The translations under genes and the position numbers were made by a program. Below, one piece after another: positions 1-11,028 of a DNA stretch of 64,000 bases. Every line of letters starts with the position of its first letter. Positions within the stretch are counted from its first letter, which is position 1. Source of the stretch: Amanita rubescens. Lineage: Eukaryota > Basidiomycota > Agaricomycetes > Agaricales > Amanitaceae. The notes beneath the pieces are model-generated. The model was not told the origin of the DNA, ran no database searches, and saw only the letters and a program-made list of their open reading frames with translations. The stretch spans positions 806,001-870,000 of the forward strand of contig WION01000003.1 of NCBI GenBank assembly GCA_015039365.1, in the 5' to 3' direction.

Positions 1-3000
1 TACGACTGCTTATCGAAATACGCGAATTACGCTCAATATTCTCAAGGACATTGCCGTAGCTTCAATTCTCCGAGATTTTGTAGCAAAACAGGAAATTCCT
101 TCCTGGCGTTCCCCTCAGCAATAAAACAGTTGTTTGGCCCGAGCGACCTATTCTTCGTCCTGCTACCAGTTCTAACACCAATGGCGGTGACTATGTTTCA
201 TTCCGTCGAGCTCTACAATCACGTTACTCTGCGGTTTGGTTAATGTCTTTACACGATCAAGACCCTGCCCTGTATGCAGAGGTCTTGTATGACGCTTGCG
301 TGGATTTTGAGAAGGTGCAGAGCTTGGACGTTTTCCGCTGATGGAGTGACGTCGCCCCGAAACAAATATGTAAGTTTTAGCTGTCTTTGAAGCACCTCTT
401 TTTTTATATCAGAACCATCGGTAGGAATCAAACAGACATCAAAACGTTCTGCGTTGCATTATCAAACTGTTACAAGCATCCGTTGTGTATACCGCTTTTG
501 ACAAGTTAATTTCTCGCTGGATGGACTCAGCTTCCGGATCAAATTCCAGAGAGGTACATTAGTCCGACGCCTCGGAGTCTAGTCTGATGGATGTTCTCAG
601 CAGCCCATGACATTTCTGCATCGAGTGTTTGAACTCGAACGCAACAATATGCTTCGATTTAGCACCTCCTCTGATTCGGCCACGGAAGATATAGTGAATC
701 CCCAGTCTTTATCGATCGACCCCTGGCGTCCTATCCTTGCACTGGCTGGTCAAAGAGGACTAGAGTTGACGCGTTCGCTTGATTGGCTCAATCTCTTAGC
801 TTCTGGTGGCGTACAAATTCCGACACCCCACTTCCTACGTTTTGTTGCCTTCGTATCTGAAGCGAGGGACCTCAAAAATGGCATTTCCCTAATTAGCGCA
901 GCATTCAAAAATGCGTGGCTTAGCCCCATAGGACGTCGAGACCTCTTGCTTGTTTTTTCTAAACTACACGTCAATTTATCATCCACCATCGTCGCCGCAA
1001 CACGTAACCCCACAGAATCCAATGATGCGTATGGGACATTCTTTTCATGCGCGTTACTGTGAAGCTCACGTCATCTAGGTTTCGATTTATACGTCAATCT
1101 CTTGCAGCCTGCCTTGTACTATTCGGATGTGACAGAAACAGGCTAATCGAGTTGGGCATGATCATTGACGATGAAACACGCGGGTTGCCACCCAAGTACG
1201 ATGCATCTTCGCATGTATCGCTTCTTTTTACATCCATTTTTCAGGAGAAAAATCAATTCTCAACCTTCGTCCTCTGCAGACCCCATTTCTGTTGACGCAG
1301 GCATGATGGACGCTCTTGAACGATACATTGACATGAATCACAATGAACGTATCCCGCATTATAGCGACATTTTTCAATGCTTTCTTCACCGGATCGCCAT
1401 TCGTGGAAGCATATGAAGTAGATAACTTTATCGTCAGAAACGGGAAAATCCTTGCCAAGAGGTAAAGTACCAGTAGACATTCCGACTCCGACGCGCTAAC
1501 TTTCCGCAAGCTCGTGGCAATTATACAATATCCAGCGGCCAGGATTATATGAGATACGAGCAAGCTTGTTATCGCGCGTGATTGTGGTCGATTCTCAGCC
1601 ACTCTATGACATTTTCCTTAGTTGCCTGCTTCCGACGGTTCCTTGGGAAGAAAGGTAACGTCTGTTGCGCCTATGTCCCATGCCGCAAGTGCCTAACCTT
1701 TCTCTAAACAGGCTGTTTGCTCTTACTAAACTCTCTCGAGTTCTACAAGACCTCACTAACCCAGCATTTGAGGTTGAGGGACGCCATTGGCGGTCAAATA
1801 TGACTGCGGCACTGTATTTCTATTTCAGTGCTTTATGGACAGACGACAAGGTTTGTGTTCGTTCAAATTTCTTTCCTAAAAACTATGATTAACATGGCCA
1901 ACATTATAGGAAGAAATCAGATTAGCGATCAAAACTTATGCCTCGACTTTACTACCAGCCCACCTGCAAGCGATGGAATCATCTTGGGTCGAGCTCCTAT
2001 TGACAGCTTCCGCTCCAGAGCGTGTTAAACTTACATCATTTCTGCTTCGAGTGTTATCATTTTTCCCTCGCTGGCAAGGTATATGATACGCTTTGTCCTC
2101 TTGCAGTATTGACAGCAGATATGCAGTTCTGTCATGGCCTGCGATCACAGATGTTTTATTGGAATGCGAAGGCGACATCAACAAGCATGACAATGATGTT
2201 GACCAAAATTTGACCTCGTTGCGGGTAAGATGCGCATCTGATGGAATTCATGGCATAGGTGGCTGATTCGCAGAAAAGGTCGGGTTGTTGCTTATCAGCT
2301 TGCATATGATCGCAAACGGCGTAAATGTCAACGCCCAGTCATTGCTAAAGATAAAAAAGCATCTAGCGGCCGTCATGGGTTTTGAAAACGTGGTCGGAAT
2401 AGTGCAGCTAGATGGACACATCGTTCGAGTTGAATTTGGAGATGTTGCGGCAATTTCTGAGGAAGTTCCCCCCTGCATTGACGAACTAACGACCGTCTTT
2501 GATTCGCCTCTTCCCTCCGAGTTAACTCCGTCGATGATGACCCACTCGTATGGTCAAGATGACAGGCCATCGAAGTTACTCGTAGGATCAATATTTATTG
2601 ACTTGATCTTAGTGATGTTTTGCACGCTAAGGGATCTCTCTTCACTCCCCGAGCTGACCCTGAAAAGGATCCTGGAATCGTTATGCATCGTCGTACACAA
2701 GCATGACTTTGAAAGTACTACTCTTCTTCACCTGCAACATCGTCTGCGACTGGCAGTTTTGCGGTCATCAGAGCTGATACTACAAGACATTGGTTATGAG
2801 CTCCGCCAGGTTGCCTTGTCATTCATTCAAGGTTTCGTCAAGCAATGCGACAAGTTTATGGGTCATGTCATTTAGTGAGAAATTTATGTCGTTCCTTGCA
2901 TGTGAGGGAGGCTAAGCGTGTCACTCTCAAAGCAAAGCAATTGAACAAATGAGCAAACTCATAGCAGCTGAAGCTCACAATCCATCGGACGCCTTAGTTA

Positions 3001-4982
3001 TACAGGCGAAGGTGTTTTTAGAGGATATTTTCACTGCGTAAGCGCCATACCAGCCCTATTGTTACCATGCATAATCCTGTCGCAAGCTATGGTTCGAATG
3101 GGCTGTTCGTGAATCTGTTCAAAGTGCGTACTTGTCATATTCTGGAGGTACCCACTAAAGATGCAAAAGCGACCGCTTACCCGCGAGTTCTTCATTGTCT
3201 TAAGAGAGATTTTTGGGAGCATGGGGAAAGACAATACGGAAGATTTGAAGAAAGCACTTCTTGACGAAGTACTGCTGGCAAAAGTGGTCGACTTTGATCG
3301 TGATTCATTTCAAATTACCTTGAATAATTTATCGGTGTATATCGAGGTCGTTTATCGCGAAGGGTATACTGCAGATACGGTTAAGTGTGAGTTGTGCAGC
3401 TTTCGTCATGGTTCGGAAAGACACTACTTACACCCCTTCAGTTATGGGTCAACTGCTTGTTGGTTTTGCGCGACGTGTATCAGGCGAAGATCATATTGAC
3501 CCTTCACCTCTTTTTTCAATACCCACTGTTCTTTCTGAAAATAATCCGGGTCGCATCAAGGTAGGTGGTTACTGTCTTGCATCGGGTGGTTGATATAGCT
3601 CGGTTTAGGACATTGCACCGTACATTGGAACCGCAATCCCTATCATTATCTCAAGGATGCCTGTCGCGTTTAATACTCTTTTTCGACTACTCGCCGCTAC
3701 CCATAGTCTACAGCGTAGGAACGAGTCTGTCATCTTCGCAAATGGTGCTTCCAAATTCGTATTTGATGTCCTTGAAGATGGACTCAAGTCAAAGCAAAAA
3801 ACGCCACCGGCTAACTTGACGAACCTGTTGCAAGCCAGTAGGACTATTTCGTAGCGTCATACATGTGGCTGACAGATTAACAAATTCTAGCTTGTTATTC
3901 ATGACGATAACCCAGAGTGGCTACCATTGGCTGTGACATATCCCGGCTTGTTCATCGATGTTATTGACAATGCTTTGTACTTCCTTCAAAGCTACGAATG
4001 GCCCGAGGCCATGTTAGAAGATGCGTACATGGCTTCGCTGTCTGCTGCCACGGTCATCTGGCATGCATGTTGATCAGTGATCCTCGAGTGATAGAGAGGT
4101 TGGCTCAGCTAGGGTCCGAGGTACGTAGAGAAGTTTTGATCGTTGTTCCCAATATAATGATGCATTCGACGTAGAAACTTGCTCCTACCGATTACAGGAT
4201 CAGAGCTTGGAATATGATACTGATGGGCGCTCTCAAGTACTCCAGAAAGAAGTGTGCAGCCGTCCTCCTTCCGTTGCTTCCAGTTTTTTCCAACATACAA
4301 TTCAACGCATTGCGCGCATACGTACAATCGGAAGCCCAAAATTGGGATTATGCGACTGCCAACATTAACCATGCATATCTTGCTATAAAGCTGTGGATGA
4401 TGGTGTCTTGCGAGATATCAGCAGAAGAAACCGAAGGAGTGTCAATCACAGCCCGTGTGTGGAATGAATTATGGCCACCATTTGAAAATCTTGCTTTCAT
4501 TGCAGAAAAACAGAATGACTTCGATCCGGTATGATACCTGGAATCAATTTGTCTAACGATACTATTTACATTGATACCAGGGTCTTGCATTGTTAATTTC
4601 GTCTTCAGTCGCAGAATTGTTTATTTTCCTCCACTCTCTGCGGACGCCCTTAAGCTCGCAAACGACACTACATGTTGCAACTCTAGACCGTCTAAAGAGT
4701 ATGGCAGGCATGGACGCAACAAATAGAAAGGTTTGATTTAGTTCCTGACTGAGACGGTTTCATACCCATTACTTCGCGAAGGTAACACGCGCTATTCAGA
4801 GTCTGTCTCAGCCGCCTCCAACTTCTTTGCCATTGGAAGTGCTGGTTAACCAGGCATCAAAAGAAATTGTTGCTGCGGAGAAATTGAGAGTTTTGGAGTC
4901 AAAGAAGGAGATTAGGGGACAGACAGACTCAAAGCGACCAGGGGTAGACCGCTTTAGAAGGGACATGCGGTTGGCAATTTGA
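1..4982 (+). CDS. Large helical-repeat protein, 3' part, family not recognised
   Basis: This is the C-terminal part of a large protein whose 5' end lies outside the window; the stop is TGA at 4980-4982. After splicing many short introns it reads as long amphipathic helices rich in Leu, Ile and Val, like HEAT/ARM scaffold proteins, with no catalytic motif. Recognisable exon pieces include LFALTKLSRVLQDLTNPAFE near 1710, VLSWPAITDVLLE near 2130 after a 49-nt intron, LLLISLHMIANGV near 2285 and FRRDMRLAI at the C-terminus. Between about 600 and 1360 and from about 1390 on the exons join in frame, but near 107, 315, 443 and 1355 the open frame jumps by one base with no good intron to explain it. 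Candidates to test by profile search are UNC80-like, Furry/TAO3-like or BLM10-like proteins; I could not decide. It converges on DPM2 with 55 bp between stop codons. Confidence 0.6.
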
Positions 4983-5037
4983 AGAAATTAGGATATATTC
5001 CCTTACTTAGACACGTAGTAGAAGTCCGTCATATGGC

Positions 5038-5401
5038 CTAGGCTGCGCGCAACCTAGCTTTCTGGGCCTTTTTCCTGTTCTCTTTAACTATGGTCGTCCC
5101 TACGAAGGCACCAATGGCTGACAGGCCAACGACAAGGAGGAAAGCGGGTATCCTTACGGCCCATTCCCTGGGGGGGAAATAGGAATGGATTTGGCTTGAA
5201 GAGTCGAAGAACGGCTGTTGAACGATTTCGTAAGTCGAACTTGAAGCATTGAAAAGGACATGTACCAGAAGGATTGCCCAGAAGGTATAGTACGCGAAAA
5301 TTGCCGACGCTGCTAGCAACATGACGCTACCGAAGAGTTTGTCGCTTGCACCCTGAATTTTGAATGAGTTGAGGAACAGATGAGGAGTTTGGAGGTACCA
5401 T
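5038..5401 (-). CDS. DPM2: Dolichol-phosphate mannose synthase regulatory subunit DPM2
   Basis: DPM2 is a small ER membrane subunit that stabilises dolichol-phosphate-mannose synthase, which supplies mannose for N-glycans, GPI anchors and O-mannosylation. Splicing gives exons 5399-5401, 5266-5352 and 5038-5214, for a protein of 88 residues, the usual family size. It has two membrane segments, around AASAIFAYYTFWAILL and AVRIPAFLLVVGLSAIGAFV, flanking the family-typical PFFDSSSQIHSYFPPREWAV stretch, and a basic C-terminus. The first exon is only the ATG; the 46-nt intron that follows has GTACC and TTCAG ends. The second intron (5215-5265, 51 nt) is a multiple of three without stops, so an unspliced reading would insert 17 residues exactly where family members have none. 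The start lies 64 bp from the divergent TRS120 start. Confidence 0.9.
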
Positions 5402-5465
5402 TGTAATATGCGGTAGTACTAGTTGTAGATCAACCTCCGATTCTGAGGTGGCTGGTTGCCACTAG
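5402..5465. promoter_or_regulatory. Divergent DPM2/TRS120 intergenic region
   Basis: Only 64 bp separate the start codons of the divergent DPM2 and TRS120 genes, so both promoters must lie in this spacer and the neighbouring coding DNA. No clear TATA box is visible. Confidence 0.5.
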
Positions 5466-8400
5466 ATGGACAATTTTGCATTCGCTTCACTCGCTCACGT
5501 TCGCATCCTGCTGGTGCCTGTGGGCGCAATACCCAGAACAACCTTCGAAAGGCTCGCAACTGAAGTCAGGAGCTTCGAAACGATCCGTCTTGGAGATATA
5601 CCTGCAGATGCAAAGGATGAACGAGGTTTGTTCGCGGCGACTACTGCTACATTCTCTATTGACCCAGTCGTAGCACGCTTTATGCCCAACCCGCTGTCCA
5701 CAGGACATCTCTTACTAAGTTTCCCAACACATCCGCCCCCGCATTCCCATCTTCCGCTATCATTATTTCGACCTTCACACTTTCCCCTTGCTGTCATTGG
5801 AGTTGCTGTATGTTCTCAAAGCGAGTCCTTACCGTCAATACATACTCAATTCAACGAGTCTTTGATTGACTTTTTTCCACCTGGGAGCGTCTTTCCCCTG
5901 GCCAAGAACTGTTTCGTGTATGATGAAAGCGAAGAGGGCAGTTTGAACCTCACTGACAGCTTGCCTGGTCTTGTGGTCATACCCAAAGTTATGGGACAAA
6001 AAAAACTCTACATTGGAACATTGCTGGCTGGTTTATGTTCAAACATTTTGGAGGGATTTGCAATATTGGTTCGTTTGATACTTCAGCCAACAGAATACCT
6101 TTCACATCTATTTCGACGCAGATTCAGACATTGGAAATCCCTGTAGGGAACGAATATTTAAATTCGTCATTGTTGCCTCTCTTACCACCTCAAACGGAAT
6201 TACCCAGTCGTCTTGGCGCAATCGCCTCTTATCAAGTCAACGCCGACCTAACAAAGCAGAGTGTAGCATTAGGCCCTGCCCCAGCCGGCAAACGGACACC
6301 GGCGGGGCCCGCTCGTCGCCAGTCGACATTGATTGCGCCTGCGCCGAAAAAAAGAATGACCACCATAGGAGTTGCTTCATCCCACGGGAGGCTATACAAA
6401 GTTTTGGGTGATCTCTTTTTGCTAGCGGGGAGGGTCAATGACGCGCTAGTATGGTGCGTTGTGTTAGCACCGCTGCTTTAGCATTTCTTTAGCTCCACAT
6501 AGGTATGTGGAGGCATTACAGTTGTTCAAAAACTCTCAAGATTTCGCCTGGCATGCATCAGTTCTCGAGGGGATGGCTACTCTTTCAGTCGTAGAGGCAT
6601 GGACAGCTGGCCAAGGTTTAGTCCGTCCTATTCTCGCAATTTATGCAAATCGCTGTATTGATATATGCCCTTCAGCATAGCTCGTTATCTTCTTCCAGAG
6701 AACCCTGGTCGGACGTATCAGAAAAACTCTCTCAGGCTGCTAGTCTATACCAAAAATCGGCGATTCCTGAAGGCGAACAGAACTATGCTCACCTTTCATT
6801 ATTATACACGACCTGTGTTTTACGGCACGCGTCTCTCTTCTTTTCCATATGGTCAGCCAAAGGGTGGGGACCCCTAGCTTTCACGACGATGCTGCAACCC
6901 GGGCCGACGCCTTACTTGCCTCCAACGCTCTCCCACGAAGAAAGCTCAGTGTGGTCTAACCTGGAAAGATTAAGTTCTTTGTCAGGAGTGACGCGGTCTT
7001 CAATATCATCTATCATTGCACAAGCGCACGGGCCATGGTTGCTTCACGTTGCTCTTCGTGAACGCATAGGCATTTTGGAAGTTATGGCTAGCCTATACGC
7101 ATGTTTAGGGTACAGACGCAAGGAAGTTTACATCCTCAGGGAGGTTCTGGGGTGCATTATGGATCTTGTTGTATGCGGCCGGGAAGAGGATGGTCTCAGT
7201 AGGCCGACGAATGTACCGGAGACCAGTGGTCTTGGTCTTCGGGGCCATGTGAAAGGTCCACCTTCGGGCGATGGTGCTATGGGCATCAGGTTCGGCGAAA
7301 GAGATGACGGTAATGACAGTGTTCTGCGACTTTTGAAACACATCTGCAAGGTTCTTGGCGTCGACCTAGATGCTGTGAAGATGGTGACCACAGATGAGGA
7401 ATTGGATCAAGACGGCCAGCAAACAAGCTCATCCGAGTCAGATACAGATAATGTTTGTCAGGACTTGCATGGCTGGCCAGAGTTGCAAGTTGGTGTTGTC
7501 AGGGAAGCAGTTGCGGTGGCAGAGGCTTTGCCAGGTAGGATAGTGTTCGATTCGCTGAAATTCAGCTGTCAATCCTCCTTCAATAGATTTTCCAGCAGTT
7601 GCACAATTTGCAGCCTCATCTTTAAAAACTCTCCGGTCAAATCTGACACCCGCAGACCAATTTCATCTGTATTCAACGTCTGCTCGGGCGCTATCCACTG
7701 CACGCAGGAGAGGTGATTTAAGAAGAATCGAATATTGGTCAGGACAACCAATCGTCAATATCAGCATCACACCGTAAGTAAGTATTCGTAGCTACTGAAG
7801 GCTCCTGACTTGGCAAAAAAAAAGCATACCCTTGATCCGCCTTCCTATTTCGAAACCTATCTCAGCTCTGCAACCAAGAATCTCTGATATTGCCCCTATA
7901 CTGACGGGGGCCGTAGACCCTTTCCTTTACAATCCTCGTAAAGCCGTTACCGGTGAAGTTAGCCGAGTTCTCTTCCTTTCATCTGCATTGCTCAGTTGTC
8001 ACTGTTAGAATAAAACTCTCGTCGTTCAGAATGAAAGTCTCGAATTTAATGTAACACTCCATAACCCATATGTGTTTGACTTGGAGATCCAATCATTATC
8101 GCTCAGGTGAAGTTACTCGTAATTTTTCCTTGGAAGTTCATTCAATTCGTTCAATTCGCTTGCAGTACATCAGGAGTGGAGTTCGTCTCGCAGCCAGCCA
8201 GGATTACTATTCCTGGTGATTCTATACAGCAAGTTATCATCTCTGGCAAACCTCTGTCAAGTGGGTCGTTAGTAATCCGCGGTTGCTCCATCCAGGCTCC
8301 TGGAGGAGCGTCCCGCGAATTTATATTACCACTATTAACAAGCCAAGAGGAAGAACGACTAGCTCGTAGGAGAAGCGCCATAGCTTGTGAAAGTGGTCGA

Positions 8401-10095
8401 TGGAAGTACTCAGGGCTTGAGTGCTTTCCCTGGGCACAAAAGAGAGTCAGTGGCGTCATCCATTCTGCTACTCAAACCACTGCGCGTTTTCTTGAATGTC
8501 AAGTCGTCCCCGAACTGCCGCTACTACGAATCAGACGCACGTCGGTCACTCATGGTGCAGTGATGCTTTATGAAGGAGAGAAGTAGGTTTTTTACTTTCC
8601 TATTATGAACCACTTACTTAGGTTTATCAGGTCCCCCATAAGAATCACCGTTGAGAATGTTTCCTATTTGCCGATCGACTTTGTTCGGCTGGTTTTTGAC
8701 GACTCTACCGTTGGACCAGCACAACAATCTCTTGCTGATGGGGAGCTGTCAGTTTTCGACACGTATGAAACAGAATATAATCTGTTGCACAGACCAGTCC
8801 TGTCATGTAAGAAAGATGAGGGGGCGATCATTATTCCACCTGGTCAAAGTCATACACTCTCCATTCAATGCTACGGAAAATTCGGTTGGTGAGTCTTCCC
8901 GAAATATAGTATCATTTCTGGTTGACAATGTAGTAGCACAAATGGAACCATCCATATATCTTATGCTTATGCACAGCGACCAGAAGCCGAAACGACAAAA
9001 GTTTTCCATACTCGACAACTCTCGTACTCGATGGTAGTCACTGTTTATCAGATGCTCGAATGTTACGGGATGGAAATTCTACCGCATCCGTCTTATCCAA
9101 CGGCTGGAAAAGACGTCGATGAGGTTCTGCTAACCAACCAGTCGGGCTGGTGCCTCTTCTCTGTTGATGTCCGGAATACGTATGGATCACCATTTGATGT
9201 CACGCTGGAAAGAGTTCAAGAAGGTGGGTTATCTTCTATTATATACGATATGTGGAAAATAACTCGATGCCAGGCGCAGACCCAGCTTCCGCGACAGTGA
9301 CGATACCGCCAGGCTCTACAACCAAGTATGTTGGTAATCCTCGTCCCAATGAATACAACAGTGACGTTCGGCCAGGCTTTTGATTCCATTGAAGAAATTT
9401 TCACTCTCATATGATCTATTGTCAAAGCCTATCCCAACGTTGTCGGATAGACAATTTGTGGTAACGAAGTCTAATCTCTCCACCTCCGAACAGCAGCTGC
9501 AACGTGAATTATTTTGGTATCGTGAAGAGTTGTTCAAAATCGTACGTGGCCGTTGGCATGAGGTGAACAAATTTCTAAACCATTTTTTGACAAATAACTG
9601 AGCTTTTCTCAGTCGGGGGGAACACGTTCAGGAGAGCTCTCTTTGAGAAAACAGAGGATGACACTATCGATGCTGGAGGCGATTAGAATGGAAAATGTCC
9701 AGATTGAGCTAATGCTGACGACTCCCGATGGCGCTCCTGTTACTGAACCGAATGGTTTCGTTTGCCTGAGAGCTTTGGTCAAGAATGTTTCTTGTGTGTA
9801 TTTTGCATTTCCCTGCGACTTAAAAGTTGAAATATATTTTGCAGCATCTGCGGGTGTTTTTGTCATGAATCTCAATATGGAGCCCAGTGATGATATCCTG
9901 TACGAGGGTGTTATCCAAGATGTACCTCTAGGACGTCTGGAACCCGGTACATCCCGTGAAATAGACACAATTGTCTGTTTCTTGGCACATGGTTATTTTG
10001 AAGTTTTAGCCGAAGTAAGATTGGTAGAAGCCGGCCAAGTCAGTAAGGCTGGAATTGGGTATTTGAAAGTCGCTCTTCCGGGTGATCTTCGTTGA
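5466..10095 (+). CDS. TRS120: TRAPP II complex subunit TRS120/TRAPPC9
   Basis: Trs120/TRAPPC9 is a large subunit specific to the TRAPP II complex, which activates Rab11/Ypt31-type GTPases at the late Golgi. The N-terminus MDNFAFASLAHVRILLVPVG begins at a well-placed ATG, and the first exon carries the family stretch ending in LPGLVVIPKVMGQKKLYIGT. Later exons encode the helical middle region (VSSHGRLYKVLGDLFLLAGR-like segment near 6380, RKEVYILREVLGCIMDLVV near 7120). The beta-rich C-terminal half (VEFVSQPARITIPGDSIQQV near 8180 to KVALPGDLR) resembles the immunoglobulin-like repeats of TRAPPC9. Introns are about 50 nt. An internal Arg/Pro/Ala-rich linker near 6290-6350 is more variable. The gene converges on VPS55 with 82 bp between stops. 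Assignment rests on recognising the family, not on a search. Confidence 0.82.
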
Positions 10096-10177
10096 TCTGG
10101 AGCTATGGCCGTATACTATACGATATATTCAAATAATACAGTCTTGCTATAAATTCTGCAATAATGGTGTCAGATAT

Positions 10178-10725
10178 TCAATCATACTCAGAATCATCTT
10201 GCTTAAAAGCAGCAGCATATGCCATAATTGTCCCATATACTAGTCTTTAAGCTGTTTAGGCTCAAGATGCGGCACAAAAGAAGGAACATACCCTCCCCCG
10301 ACGATAGACATTACACAAGCTTTTGAGTTGATGATTTCCGAGTGGGCGAGAACAATCGGAAAGGCAAAGCCTGTGACAACGATAATAGCAGTGATAAAGC
10401 GTCCAACATCAATTGGACCGGCGCCATCTTCAAAACTTGTTGCGTATTCGTCTGCACCGCAGCAATGAGGAAAGATCGCATTGGGAATGGGGGCAAGGAC
10501 AAATGTCAGGGCTTCATAGTCACCGGTGTGAACATTAAAATGTAGCATCATGGCAAGGACCCGTACCAACGAGAAGTGGTAGCCAATTATTCCATAGAGC
10601 ACAGGAGAGGATGATGAGTAGGAAGCCTACTGCAAGGACAAAGGATAGCAAGATAACGGCTTGAAAGAAATGTAAGAATGGGGCAAGAAGGCTGCAATGT
10701 GCTTACTTCTTAAGCCGGCAGCCAT
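10178..10725 (-). CDS. VPS55: Vacuolar protein sorting protein VPS55 (LEPROT family)
   Basis: Vps55 is a four-span endosomal membrane protein that works with Vps68 in late-endosome-to-vacuole traffic and is the homologue of animal LEPROT. I resolve four exons, 10707-10725, 10567-10659, 10292-10511 and 10178-10244, which give 132 residues starting MAAGLRTVILLSFVLAVGF. Family hallmarks are LTFVLAPIPNAIF, the GRFITAIIVVTGFAFPIVLA segment and the C-terminal motif GGGLVYGTIMAY followed by an acidic tail ending DDSEYD. The last intron (10245-10291) must use an AAAG acceptor to keep the conserved LVYGT block in frame; reading through it instead gives an unrelated 19-residue tail. The length matches the family. 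The neighbouring kinesin-5 gene upstream is on the same strand. Confidence 0.9.
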
Positions 10726-11028
10726 GAAGTACGAGTGTGGTGCACTGGCTGGGAGTTGTCGGACAAGGCAATGTGGTACACAAGTAAATGCAATATCAAA
10801 CACATGTAAATCATACTATTACGATAGGTGCAGAGGCAAGAGGCATTAAAGTTACAAACTAAAAGGAACTACGCGAATTGCTGGACATATATATGTATGA
10901 TGGTGGTCTATAAGTTAGTGTCCTAAGACTAAAGTAATTGGCAAGAGGAATCGATGAATTGCTTTTCCCGAAGCAGGTTCAGAATATCATACAGTCCTAG
11001 TAATAATACAACGAGAGGCGGTATGCTT
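10726..11028. other. Intergenic spacer between kinesin-5 and VPS55
   Basis: This 303 bp spacer follows the kinesin-5 stop and precedes the VPS55 start on the minus strand. It must hold the kinesin-5 3' UTR and the VPS55 promoter. It is AT-rich around 10780-10920 and I see no ORF, RNA gene or strong repeat in it. Confidence 0.5.

Noticed and set aside
5495..5797. A 100-codon minus-strand frame within the TRS120 first exon
   Set aside because: It is a shadow of the conserved TRS120 N-terminus.
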